This document shows, piece by piece, positions 1 through 7,811 of a DNA stretch of 41,802 bases. This DNA is from Spirulina sp. SIO3F2 (GTDB lineage: Bacteria; Cyanobacteriota; Cyanobacteriia; Cyanobacteriales; Spirulinaceae). The position numbers and the translations under genes are program-made. Within the stretch, counting starts at the first letter, position 1. Each line of letters starts with the position of its first letter. The DNA lies in the NCBI GenBank assembly GCA_010672165.1, contig JAAHHN010000031.1:1-41802 (forward strand). Reading direction: 5' to 3'. A model generated the notes under the pieces. That model was given only the letters and a program-made list of their open reading frames with translations, was not told where the DNA came from and ran no database searches.

Positions 1-80
1 ACTGGGTCTTTACTCTGCTTATATTGCTTTTCTATTTCTTCGCTTGACAGATGCGGTTCTAACGTTACTGTTCTTCCCAT
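1..80 (-). mobile_element. IS630-family transposase, N-terminal fragment cut by window edge
   Basis: An ATG at 78-80 on the minus strand opens a frame that runs off the left edge after 26 codons. It begins MGRTVTLEPHLSSEEIEKQY and continues KQSKDPV. This resembles the helix-turn-helix N-terminus of cyanobacterial IS630-type transposases (pattern M-G-R-x-V-x-L-x-P-H-L-S-x-E-E). The start lies about 35 bases inside a short inverted-repeat motif at 116-127, as expected for the left end of an IS630 element. The catalytic DDE region lies outside the window, so activity cannot be judged. Family assignment is by recalled pattern. Confidence 0.65.
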
Positions 81-115
81 TTTTCTCTAACTATATCAAG
101 ACTCCCTATACTATC

Positions 116-127
116 CGGATTTGGTAT
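116..127. repeat. Terminal inverted-repeat motif of the IS630-like element
   Basis: The 12-mer cggatttggtat lies just outside the transposase start. The same 12-mer and its complement form the two ends of the small element at 2831-2952. An IS630 end is expected to abut a TA target, and TA is present at the outer end here. The matching distal end of this IS is outside the window. Confidence 0.55.
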
Positions 128-340
128 AATATCCACTGATGACGGCTAATAGACGGCTTCCGCTTGGCTCTTTTTTGATCAATATGTAATTGACCAAGAC
201 AAGGCGGTCTGTGTTGGGTGTGGGACTGACAGTGAAAAGGTTGTGTGTTAATGAGGATAAGTACAGGTCAGTGAACTCACTGCTGAGGAACACCACTCAA
301 TATAAAAATGCCCTCATCTACCAGGTTCAGAATTTAGATT

Positions 341-589
341 ATGACAAGAACTATTGCTGCGTTGTGCTTTGCTGGTCTAGGTTTGTTAGTTGGAATGAGT
401 ACTGGGTTAGTGTTTGAGAAAGCCGATCTGGAGCAATTTCGAACAACACGCGACTGTGTAGAGTGCGACCTAGTGGGGGCTGACCTGATGGAGGCTAACT
501 TGGAGAGGGCTAAACTGGAAGAGGCTGACCTGCGGGGGGCTTATCTGAAAAGGGCTAACCTGGGGTGGACTATTTTGATTGAGAGCTAA
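341..589 (+). CDS. Small exported pentapeptide-repeat protein
   Basis: An 82-residue protein. Residues 1-24 form a signal-peptide-like hydrophobic segment ([20 protein letters not shown]). From about residue 40 there is a short run of pentapeptide repeats of the A(D/N)Lxx type ([20 protein letters not shown], then AYLKRANL). Such repeats fold as a right-handed quadrilateral beta-helix, but about eight repeats make only two coils, so this may be a remnant or a small accessory protein. Two cysteines (DCVEC) precede the repeats. The gene is isolated between the IS630 end and the C-terminus of the convergent carotenoid oxygenase gene, whose true end (598) lies only 8 bases away. Function unknown. 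Confidence 0.6.
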   Translation: MTRTIAALCFAGLGLLVGMSTGLVFEKADLEQFRTTRDCVECDLVGADLMEANLERAKLEEADLRGAYLKRANLGWTILIES

Positions 590-597
590 GTTGAACT

Positions 598-2686
598 TCA
601 AAAATATTTATAGATATAGTTGTCAAAAAAGTCTTGAATATCTTTAGTATTTTTATTAACTATATGGTCGTAATCTTCTTTGACATCGATACAATACTTT
701 GATTTTGACTTTTGGATTTTCTTGAGCCAAGTCGTATGCAATGTAAAACCTATTTTCATGTCAGGATGTTCTAGCTTACATAGTGGACCAGATGATATAT
801 TAGATGCATCAAAAATTCATATTTGACTACTTTTCCCAATAAAAACAACACAAGTAATATAACCATCAGTTGGATCGTCCATCTCTCCTTTCGGAATAAA
901 TTGAGGAGATAGCATCATATGGTCATGTGGAAAGAGATAATGGTCTTTAATTGACATAGATTCTGTTTCTAGATGGAATAGACTACATGGCTGTCCTTTT
1001 TTTGCTAACTCAATGACATCATTTAATGCAAGGAGTCGATATTTGTATTCCTCATAAGACTTACAAATATAACGAGTCATTAGGTCGCTCCAAAGACCAA
1101 ATGAGCCCCAGTAGAGGTTGCTTATTTTTCCAATGGGTGTACCATCATCATATCTTTCCAGATATGTGTATAGATCCGCAGCCCATGTGCAATTATTATC
1201 GGTAATCACCTTTGACGCAGTAATTATTCCTGTTTTGGCATCAATTTCATAACGTCCCAATCGACCAATATCAGTTATATTATGTTGCATTCCAGCCAAA
1301 TAATCAGGAATCGTATTTTTGCTGAATCCAGAAACCTCTTTTCTCCTTATCCACTCTGCAACTTGCATACCACACAGGTGAGAAACATGAAGTGTAATAG
1401 TCTGGTTTGGATTTTCATAATCCACAAGGAAATGAGCCGCTTCCAACGGAATTGAAACTTTTTTTGCAATAACATTAGTGCAATCATCTTTTAGATCAGC
1501 CCGTTGAACAATATAGATAATTGATTCAGGCGAAGCATTCTTCCCCAAGATACTTCTAAGCCATCCAGATAATTGATTGATTAATTGGGTTACACCAGCC
1601 ACAAAAGCTGTGTCCATCAAGATTACATAGTCTTTTGTTACTCCTATTTGATGAATTGTTTGGCGGATGGAAACTGGCTTGATGACTTTGGATTTTTCTT
1701 GAATTAGTAGCTGCCAACGTCTTAACTTGTTCACTCCATCCCAAGATAATAAATAAGTAAAGTCATCTAGTTTTTTGTCAGCCGATAAAAAAGATTTTAT
1801 ATTGATTCCATAAATAGTGATCAATGTCATTATCAGTAGAATTGATTGAAAAATGCTCGAAGAACTAAATCTGTAGATAATGCCAAATGTTATAAACAAA
1901 GAGACTGTCAAAATAAAACGAATAGACAAAGGTATTTTTATAAGCGAATCTACCAAAGGAATTGTGCTCATCAGATTAACCAAGGATCGTCCATAATTAA
2001 CTGTGAACATTTCACCCTTCCCTGAATAGTCAAATGCAAGATGTGCTGTACTCAAAATACTTCTAAAGGGTTGTTTGCTGAATAAATCGATAGAATCAAG
2101 CTCTCCTTTCCACTCACTATTTCTACCGACAGGATTAATCGTATCCAATGTTTCTAGATCAATTTCATAAGGACGACTGGTATCATACGTAACAAGCATA
2201 CGATCAGAATCATCATTTCCAAACTTCATTGCCAAAAAAGCAGTATTAAGTTGAGATCGTAACCCCAAGCTTATTGAGAAGCGAGAAATTCCCTGACTTC
2301 TAAACTCATAAAGAAAGCTTTTGTACCTATTGAAGTCGGGATCGATTTGAGTTGCAATATCTGCGTAATAATCAGGTGTTTTTACTAAACGTGTTTTCAA
2401 AAAGGCTTCATTATTGACATGAAAATCAAGTCGATATATCATGCCATCTCCATTCAAGAGTGAATCTCCCGTCTTTATTTTTGAAGCGATCAACGACTCT
2501 TCTCTTAAGACATCGTCATAAAAACCAACAGGAGCAATAATAAAAACAATGTCCACAAATATCTGGTGGAATCTCCCCTTCGACAACTGTGAGATGTAGA
2601 TCTACTTCTTTCCGACTTAGTTGCATTATGGAAGAAGGCACATGGTTTCCATTCTTTTTGGCATAAAAATCGATTTGCTTGACCAT
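598..2686 (-). pseudogene. Carotenoid oxygenase (RPE65/CCD family), interrupted by a frameshift and an in-frame TGA
   Basis: The longest open frame (817-2586, 589 aa) shows carotenoid cleavage dioxygenase blocks: LLNGDGMIYRLDF, RPYEIDLETLDT, STAHLAFDYSGKGEMF, IHQIGVTKDYVILMD, LEAAHF and LSPQFIPKGEMDDPTDGYI. These enzymes use a non-haem iron held by four histidines. Likely ligands are H182, H312 and H385 of this frame. The domain's start lies in another frame: from ATG 2686 it reads MVKQIDF..., ending VEGEIPPDICGH, and joins the main frame only if one base is skipped near 2542-2549, beside a T5 run. At the other end, TGA (817-819) sits exactly where Trp is expected (SSQI-[TGA]-IFDASN). Translation past it gives 73 more residues including FTLHTTW, the expected fourth ligand. 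Residues about 205-265 form two membrane spans inserted into the propeller. Sequencing error, recoding or decay are all possible; as written the product lacks its fourth ligand. Confidence 0.75.
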
Positions 2687-2830
2687 TGTTCTCAAAGCCT
2701 TATTGAATTAGAAAAAATGTAGCAAGTAGCAAGAGGGACATCCCAGTTTGGCAATAGTTATAAACACTCGAAAACACAAACTCTAATGAAGGTGGTGTTT
2801 CAGAGCGGTTGAATATCTGAATCTGATGTC

Positions 2831-2952
2831 ATACCAAATCCGCATAGCAAAGGCTAAACTCTTGCGTAGGGTGGGCATTGCCCACCAGATATGGATTTTG
2901 AGCGATCACAAGGCGAGCATCATTCTTACTCCATACAAAACGGATTTGGTAT
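2831..2952. mobile_element. MITE-like element sharing ends with the IS630 at the left edge
   Basis: The segment begins ataccaaatccg (2831-2842) and ends with its exact complement cggatttggtat (2941-2952). The TA at each outer end fits an IS630/Tc1-type TA target duplication. The interior holds a perfect 8-bp palindrome with a 1-base centre at 2870-2886 (ggtgggca-t-tgcccacc) and no convincing gene. The 68-codon frame crossing it is not supported. The inference is a non-autonomous element mobilised by the IS630 family seen at 1-127. Confidence 0.6.
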
Positions 2953-3081
2953 CATATCGTGTTCAAAACACTTTTATAGATCTTATGAACTATTTTTGTG
3001 CACGAGATTATAAGATTTCGACTGCAAAATAGAGTTCTTATGTATTGATGAAGGAAATGGAATATTCCCACACTCCACCAA

Positions 3082-3110
3082 AAAAGGGAGGAATGATTCC
3101 CTCCCCTTTT
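3082..3110 (-). terminator. Hairpin terminator after the M48 protease gene
   Basis: A GGGAGG/CCTCCC stem around an aatgatt core, flanked by A and T runs, lies about 25-50 bases beyond the protease stop codon. It reads as an intrinsic terminator on the minus strand. Confidence 0.55.
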
Positions 3111-3133
3111 CTTGATCGAATCGCTACGACTCA

Positions 3134-4078
3134 CTAACTTGTTGGGCAAGTAATTGCATCTCTAAAGAAGCTCTTGATCTGGTTGCAATAGGCCACTGGA
3201 TCATTACCATCAATTTCCGTGGCAGTGGGTGGATTGGCGGCGATGATATCACGCAGGTGCTGGGCACGCGCATTGGGGTTGGGGTGGGTACTTAAGATCG
3301 CGGGTTGGCCACCCCGACTTTGCTGACCCAGCTTTGACATAAACTGTGGCATTCCTTCGGGATAGTAACCCCCTCGACGCAGCACATCGAGGCCCACCTC
3401 ATCTGCTTCTGTTTCTGCACGACGGCTGTTGGGTAGCGTCAACGCAACAGTTGTACCAATATTGAGCAGTTGATCCCGACCGAGTCCAGCCGCAGTTAAC
3501 ACTCCTCGTCGGATGGCTTCGTTTTTAACCTGCTTAATCGCATGGCGCTCCATAATATGGCCCATCTCATGGCCAATCACACTGGTGAGCTGGGATTCGG
3601 TTTCTGCAAAGGCAATCAAACCGGAATTGATGTAGACAAAGCCTCCCATCGTTGCAAAGGCGTTGATCCCAGGATCGTTCACGACTTGGAAGGTGTATTG
3701 AATCCCTTGGCCAGTTTTATCTTTGTGAACCCGTCGCTCCTCATTTGTAAGCTGAGCGACGAGTCTTTCGCCTAGGTTGTTGATATAGATGGAGGCTTCA
3801 TGATTAGGATTGACAACAGGTGTCCCGTTATTCGCCAATTGTTGTTTGATTTGATTGTCAATCCCAGCTCCAAATTCCATTTCTTTCGGAGGCGACATGC
3901 CTTCAAGTTGGATGCCTTGGAGCACTTCTGCCCCCCCACGCAGAATGTCAAAAATGCTAATAGCTTGGCTGGCGGCAACCGGCCCGAGCACAATGCCGGC
4001 CATGACAATAAAACTCACGAGTCCGTAGAGCCAACGGGGTTTGGTGCGCGATCGCAAACGCAGAAATTTGGGCAACAT
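3134..4078 (-). CDS. M48-family zinc metalloprotease, exported or membrane-anchored
   Basis: A 314-residue protein with a basic N-terminus followed by a hydrophobic segment (about 17-40) acting as signal peptide or anchor. The zinc-binding HExxH motif is H170-E171-M-G-H174. The third ligand comes from the downstream E222-T-E224-A-D226 block (SRRAETEADEVG). This is the standard M48 layout seen in BepA/YfgC-, LoiP- and Oma1-type proteases, which take part in envelope protein quality control. The motif FATMGGFVYINSGLI before the catalytic helix is also typical. Length is normal for a protease domain without the TPR tail of BepA, so a BepA role in outer-membrane assembly should not be assumed. 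It is transcribed alone, with a hairpin terminator after it. Confidence 0.88.
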   Translation of the reverse strand: MLPKFLRLRSRTKPRWLYGLVSFIVMAGIVLGPVAASQAISIFDILRGGAEVLQGIQLEGMSPPKEMEFGAGIDNQIKQQLANNGTPVVNPNHEASIYINNLGERLVAQLTNEERRVHKDKTGQGIQYTFQVVNDPGINAFATMGGFVYINSGLIAFAETESQLTSVIGHEMGHIMERHAIKQVKNEAIRRGVLTAAGLGRDQLLNIGTTVALTLPNSRRAETEADEVGLDVLRRGGYYPEGMPQFMSKLGQQSRGGQPAILSTHPNPNARAQHLRDIIAANPPTATEIDGNDPVAYCNQIKSFFRDAITCPTS

Positions 4079-4181
4079 GGATTTGATTTAGGGTGAAGAG
4101 TCCGATAGGCACGTTGTTGTTATTCTGACGAACCTTGACGAAATCCGCACGGGTTTTGTTGCGATGGTTTACGCATCTAAC

Positions 4182-5915
4182 TCAGCGGCCACGCCACCAA
4201 AGCCACCCTGCTGAAAGAAAACCAATCAAAGGAAAGACCACGATCGCGAGCCAAGTCAACAACGCCGCTTGGGCAGGGGCAAGATTAATACGACGATCCG
4301 TTAGAGCTTTGGGTCGAATCGAAAGTAAATCTTCTGATTCATTCGCTAGCCATTTGACGGAATTGAGAAACACATCACCATTAAGCTGCTGCTCAAACCA
4401 GCCATTGCTAGCAAAGGTTGCATTGCCAAAAACAATCAGGCGCGCTTCGGGGCCAGAAAATTCAGCGACCGAATCGTTATCCTCTTCAATGGCGTCTGCT
4501 TCATCAGCATTATGCTCCGTTTCACTTACCTCATCATCATCGCTCTCTGACGATTCAAGCTCATCTGGACTGGCTGTCTCATCATCTGTTTCCAGCACTT
4601 GCTCTTCAGCATCTGACTTATCTAATTCTTCATCAGCATCAAGCGATCGCGTCGCTGCCACTGCGATCGTTAAGGGGCCTTCCAGGTCTTCATCAGGGTC
4701 AAATTCCAATGTATCGGAAGACAGATTACTCTCTGCCCAACTGGCGGTAGGTGTCAGCACGAGCGGGGTAACCGTAATCGTTTCATCCTTAATGTCTTCA
4801 TCCACAACAATCGCTTGTGCCAGCGGGTAAAACGAAATTCGGTTTTGGAAATCGAGGGTAATCGGATGGGTTCCATAGTCTGTCACCACGGGCGTCGCGG
4901 GGCCGAGATCGGCATTTGCCCCCACCCCCGAAGCGTCGATCGCCAAACGACCATCTAGGGCAATGCCCCAATCTGCTAGCAAGGGTTCGAGTCCCGAAAA
5001 AGTTTCCGGATCAAGTAAGGCCATTACACTGCCCTCGCGATCAAGATAGTCTGCGATCGTCTCTACCTCGCCTGGTAGGAGTGATTGTTGTGGGCTGGCA
5101 ATAATCACAACGCTGGCATCACTGGGGACATCGCCTGCTTCAGTTAAATCTAGGGGAAAGACCCCATAGCCCTTCTCTTCAAGGCCAGTGATCGCCTGAT
5201 AGAGACCCCCTTCAATGGGCTCCAGCGGTAACTCGCCATGACCTTGCAGAAAATAAATCTGGGGCTGACGATCACGCAAAATTTTCTCAATGCCGTTGGT
5301 GAGTTGAACTTCGGAGAGCACTTCTCCCTCGCGCAGCGTTTGAATCAGTTGCTGTTTACCCCCATATTCAAGATAAACTTCTCCCACGACTTGCACATCA
5401 AAGCGATCGGCCAAGCCAATCTCGATCTGTGGATCAACATAGCTGTAGGTAAATTCATCACTCAAACGACGGTAGTTATTGAGCAATTCTCGATCAGTAG
5501 GGTTTTGATTGGCTTCAAAAATCCAGATCTTCATCGGTTGAGTTAGACCTTTAACCAACTTTTGGGTCTGGGGGGCTAGAGTAAACAGCCGCGTTTCCGT
5601 CAAATCCCACCGCACTGGATATTTCAGCGCCATGCTGTTAAGCAGACCCAGAATCACCAAGAGCGAGAGAATCGCAATCACTGCATCCGTGCCAGCTTGG
5701 GTTGAACGGTGTTGAAATAAGCTCTGCAACAGTCCGCCCCACACGCTCACACCCACAATCGTTAAAACCAAACCCAGGCTCACGAGAGCGATCGCTAAAG
5801 GGGAGGTGTCCTGTTGAATGCCCCCAATCACTAAACCTGCTGTGATCAAGCCTGGGCCTGCCCAAAGAATGGACTTCCATAGATACTGTCGGCGGGAAGG
5901 AGGCATGTTCATCAA
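4182..5915 (-). CDS. GldG-like membrane protein (ABC-transporter auxiliary family)
   Basis: A 577-residue protein of the family linked to gliding-type ABC systems (ABC_transp_aux/GldG). It has two or three N-terminal membrane spans (about 12-35, 38-65, 78-96), then the signature RWDLTETRLFTLAPQTQKLVKGL. A long extracytoplasmic domain follows (IYFLQGHGELPL, VVIIASPQ, VMALLDPETFSGLEPLLADW), then a C-terminal span (LLTWLAIVVFPLIGFLSAGW) and a basic tail. In family members a neighbouring permease and ATPase complete the complex; neither is adjacent here, so partners must be elsewhere. Residues about 424-481 are an extremely acidic insert. The 5915 start is a TTG; ATGs at 5912 and 5906 follow in frame and look more likely. 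Substrate unknown. Confidence 0.8.
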   Translation of the reverse strand: MMNMPPSRRQYLWKSILWAGPGLITAGLVIGGIQQDTSPLAIALVSLGLVLTIVGVSVWGGLLQSLFQHRSTQAGTDAVIAILSLLVILGLLNSMALKYPVRWDLTETRLFTLAPQTQKLVKGLTQPMKIWIFEANQNPTDRELLNNYRRLSDEFTYSYVDPQIEIGLADRFDVQVVGEVYLEYGGKQQLIQTLREGEVLSEVQLTNGIEKILRDRQPQIYFLQGHGELPLEPIEGGLYQAITGLEEKGYGVFPLDLTEAGDVPSDASVVIIASPQQSLLPGEVETIADYLDREGSVMALLDPETFSGLEPLLADWGIALDGRLAIDASGVGANADLGPATPVVTDYGTHPITLDFQNRISFYPLAQAIVVDEDIKDETITVTPLVLTPTASWAESNLSSDTLEFDPDEDLEGPLTIAVAATRSLDADEELDKSDAEEQVLETDDETASPDELESSESDDDEVSETEHNADEADAIEEDNDSVAEFSGPEARLIVFGNATFASNGWFEQQLNGDVFLNSVKWLANESEDLLSIRPKALTDRRINLAPAQAALLTWLAIVVFPLIGFLSAGWLWWRGR

Positions 5916-5947
5916 ACTGCAAGCATTAGGGACAATGTCATAAAGAC

Positions 5948-5953
5948 AGGAGG
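5948..5953 (+). promoter_or_regulatory. Shine-Dalgarno caggagg supporting a TTG start
   Basis: The sequence caggagg ends 8 bases before TTG 5962. No ATG occurs in a better position, so this site is the reason for choosing the non-ATG start of the CobT-like gene. Confidence 0.7.
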
Positions 5954-5961
5954 CTCAAGCA

Positions 5962-7086
5962 TTGACGCTAGTCAAACTTTACACCCAACCGGAAGTTGGT
6001 CAGCGCTGGCTTCAAGACCAGTGTGGCAAACGTCCCCATTTTGCCTGCATCTTGGGCTTTACGGCAACCGGCTTAATCCCTGGCATTTCAGCAGCGGGTG
6101 CAACGCCAGCCGATCGCCGTACCACCGCGATCGCTGATGCTGAATTCTTATATGCTGGCCCCACGGCGCAACCCCAATACCCATTGCCTCCCCTCCAGCA
6201 AGGCGCATCCCCGGTGTTAATTACCCAGGCAATTATTGAAAGCCTCACTATTCCCGTCACAATTTTCAACGCGGGCTTGCCCACACCGCCACCAATTCCA
6301 ACGGTCGATTTACAGGGCCAAGCCGCAGCCTGTGTTAGCACGGGTCGAGCGTTGCCCCTTAACGTTGTGTATCATCTTTTCGCCGAAGGTTTAGCCTGGG
6401 GCAAAAAACTCTCAGCCGACCCCACCACTGATTATTTGGTTATTGGTGAATGCGTCGTCGGTGGGACAACCACCGCGCTGGGGATTTTGCTGGGTTTGGG
6501 GATCGACGCCCAAGGCTGTGTGAATAGCTCTCATTCCCAATGCAACCATCGCCAAAAGCAAGCCATTGTTGAGCAAGGGTTAGCTCAGATAGCATTGAGC
6601 AATCCTGCTGAGCCAATGGTAATCGTCGCCGCTGTGGGTGATCCGATGCAAATTGTGGCCGCAGGGATGACCCTGTCGGCCAGTCGTTACCAAGGGGTCA
6701 TATTGGCGGGAGGAACCCAGATGCTCGCTGTCTATGCTCTCGCCCAAGCCTTGGCTCAAGCTGAGCAGATCGCTTGGCAACCGGAGCAAGTGGTAGTGGG
6801 AACAACAGGTTGGGTAATGAGTGATCCCACAGGCAAAACTGTAGAGCTGGCAGAACGGATTGGTTCGGTTCCCCTGATGGCTGCCCAACTCGATTTTGGC
6901 CCATCCCACTTTGGGGCGTTACGTGCGTATGAGCAAGGCTACGTCAAAGAGGGCGTTGGGGCAGGGGGGATAGCGATCGCAGCTCATCTTTATCAAGGTT
7001 GGGGGCAGGAAAAGGTACTTGAACAGGTAGAAGCGATCGCGGTACGGATGGCAGAGGCAAGAGGAGAAGGAAAAGAGATGCACTAG
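5962..7086 (+). CDS. CobT-like nicotinate-nucleotide phosphoribosyltransferase family (UPF0284)
   Basis: A 374-residue protein of the UPF0284 group, related to CobT. CobT transfers phosphoribose from nicotinate mononucleotide to dimethylbenzimidazole in cobamide synthesis. Recognisable blocks are LGFTATGLIPGISAAGATPADR near the start, YLVIGECVVGGTTTALGILLGLG in the middle, and HFGALRAYEQGYVKEGVGAGG near the end. The glycine-rich GGTTTALG loop and the final GVGAGG are characteristic. The base accepted by this subgroup is uncertain, and many cyanobacteria make pseudocobalamin rather than B12, so a classic DMB role should not be assumed. The start is TTG with a good ribosome site. It is divergent from the GldG-like gene with only 46 bases between starts, so promoters must overlap. 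Confidence 0.85.
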   Translation: MTLVKLYTQPEVGQRWLQDQCGKRPHFACILGFTATGLIPGISAAGATPADRRTTAIADAEFLYAGPTAQPQYPLPPLQQGASPVLITQAIIESLTIPVTIFNAGLPTPPPIPTVDLQGQAAACVSTGRALPLNVVYHLFAEGLAWGKKLSADPTTDYLVIGECVVGGTTTALGILLGLGIDAQGCVNSSHSQCNHRQKQAIVEQGLAQIALSNPAEPMVIVAAVGDPMQIVAAGMTLSASRYQGVILAGGTQMLAVYALAQALAQAEQIAWQPEQVVVGTTGWVMSDPTGKTVELAERIGSVPLMAAQLDFGPSHFGALRAYEQGYVKEGVGAGGIAIAAHLYQGWGQEKVLEQVEAIAVRMAEARGEGKEMH

Positions 7087-7171
7087 AACCCAACATTTGC
7101 AGCAATCCTAGCTGCTTCACTAATCCCCCCACTGTTACTCGCTACTTGTTACTTAATTATTCCAGACCCCA

Positions 7172-7354
7172 TCACCTTGGCCGTACCGCCATTCCTGCCA
7201 CATAGGTTTCCAGAACTGCACCCGTACGGGCACAGCTAGAGAGGAAGTAATCACAAGCGGGGCACTGGGTTTGGATAATCTCGTGTTGGACAAGATAGAG
7301 GCGTTGGGCATTACGTCCACAATTGGGACAGTAGATGGTTTCAATTTTGTGCAT
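7172..7354 (-). CDS. Small zinc-ribbon protein
   Basis: A 60-residue protein with two CxxC knuckles: IYCPNCG at residues 8-14 and TQCPACDYF at about 29-37, plus a further Cys (SSCARTG). It matches a short cyanobacterial protein family (pattern xxIETIxCPNCG...TQCPxCDYxxxxC) that I recall being mislabelled as a PriA helicase fragment. It is far too short to be PriA and has no helicase motifs. A role in nucleic-acid or metal binding is likely, but no function can be given. It stands alone, convergent with the CobT-like gene. Confidence 0.7.
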   Translation of the reverse strand: MHKIETIYCPNCGRNAQRLYLVQHEIIQTQCPACDYFLSSCARTGAVLETYVAGMAVRPR

Positions 7355-7392
7355 AGCTTCCCCGCTCTAGCATTGATCACGATATGCAACAT

Positions 7393-7811
7393 TCCTCAAC
7401 AAAAGCGATCACTCGTTAAGGAAGCGTCACAAACCGACATAGTCCAATTATCGAAAGCAATTGTGATAACCCGGTGAAAATTAAGGAAATCTATATAGTT
7501 GTGCTTGATCCCCGACCTGTTTTTATCAATGGGAGTAGCGATCGCTACGAGTCTGCACAGCCTCTTTTACCGCGAGGATTGTACCGACCTTTGTGCAAAG
7601 GATAGCCTCTTGGGAGGGGGGGTCAGGCGTAGCACTGGCCGGGGTGGGTGTTTGCTGTAGCTAAGACTCTCTCATTCAACGGGTTTTCCGCTTGAGTTCA
7701 CACCGATGGTTATCCTCGCCCCTACACAAAATCCAATTATCTTCTCCATAAACCTGGCTACACTACATAAGCAAACCCCTGGCCGACCACTGTTTTTAAG
7801 ATTTAGCTTTT
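7393..7811. other. Intergenic region upstream of the aldehyde dehydrogenase gene
   Basis: About 420 bases without a supportable gene. It contains a HIP1-type agcgatcgct palindrome near 7537, a G-rich run around 7612-7650, and must hold the promoters for the zinc-ribbon gene (minus) and the dehydrogenase gene (plus). The short open frames here lack ribosome sites and recognisable sequence. Confidence 0.5.

Noticed and set aside
2826-3032. 68-codon plus-strand frame as a gene
   Set aside because: It lies across the MITE at 2831-2952 and reads through its inverted ends; no ribosome site and no recognisable protein sequence.
4135-4830. 231-codon Ser-rich plus-strand frame
   Set aside because: It is the antisense shadow of the Asp/Glu-rich part of the GldG-like gene; acidic codons read as Ser on the other strand.
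7172-7354. Naming the 60-aa zinc ribbon as helicase PriA
   Set aside because: Only two CxxC knuckles are present and no helicase motifs; PriA is over 700 residues.
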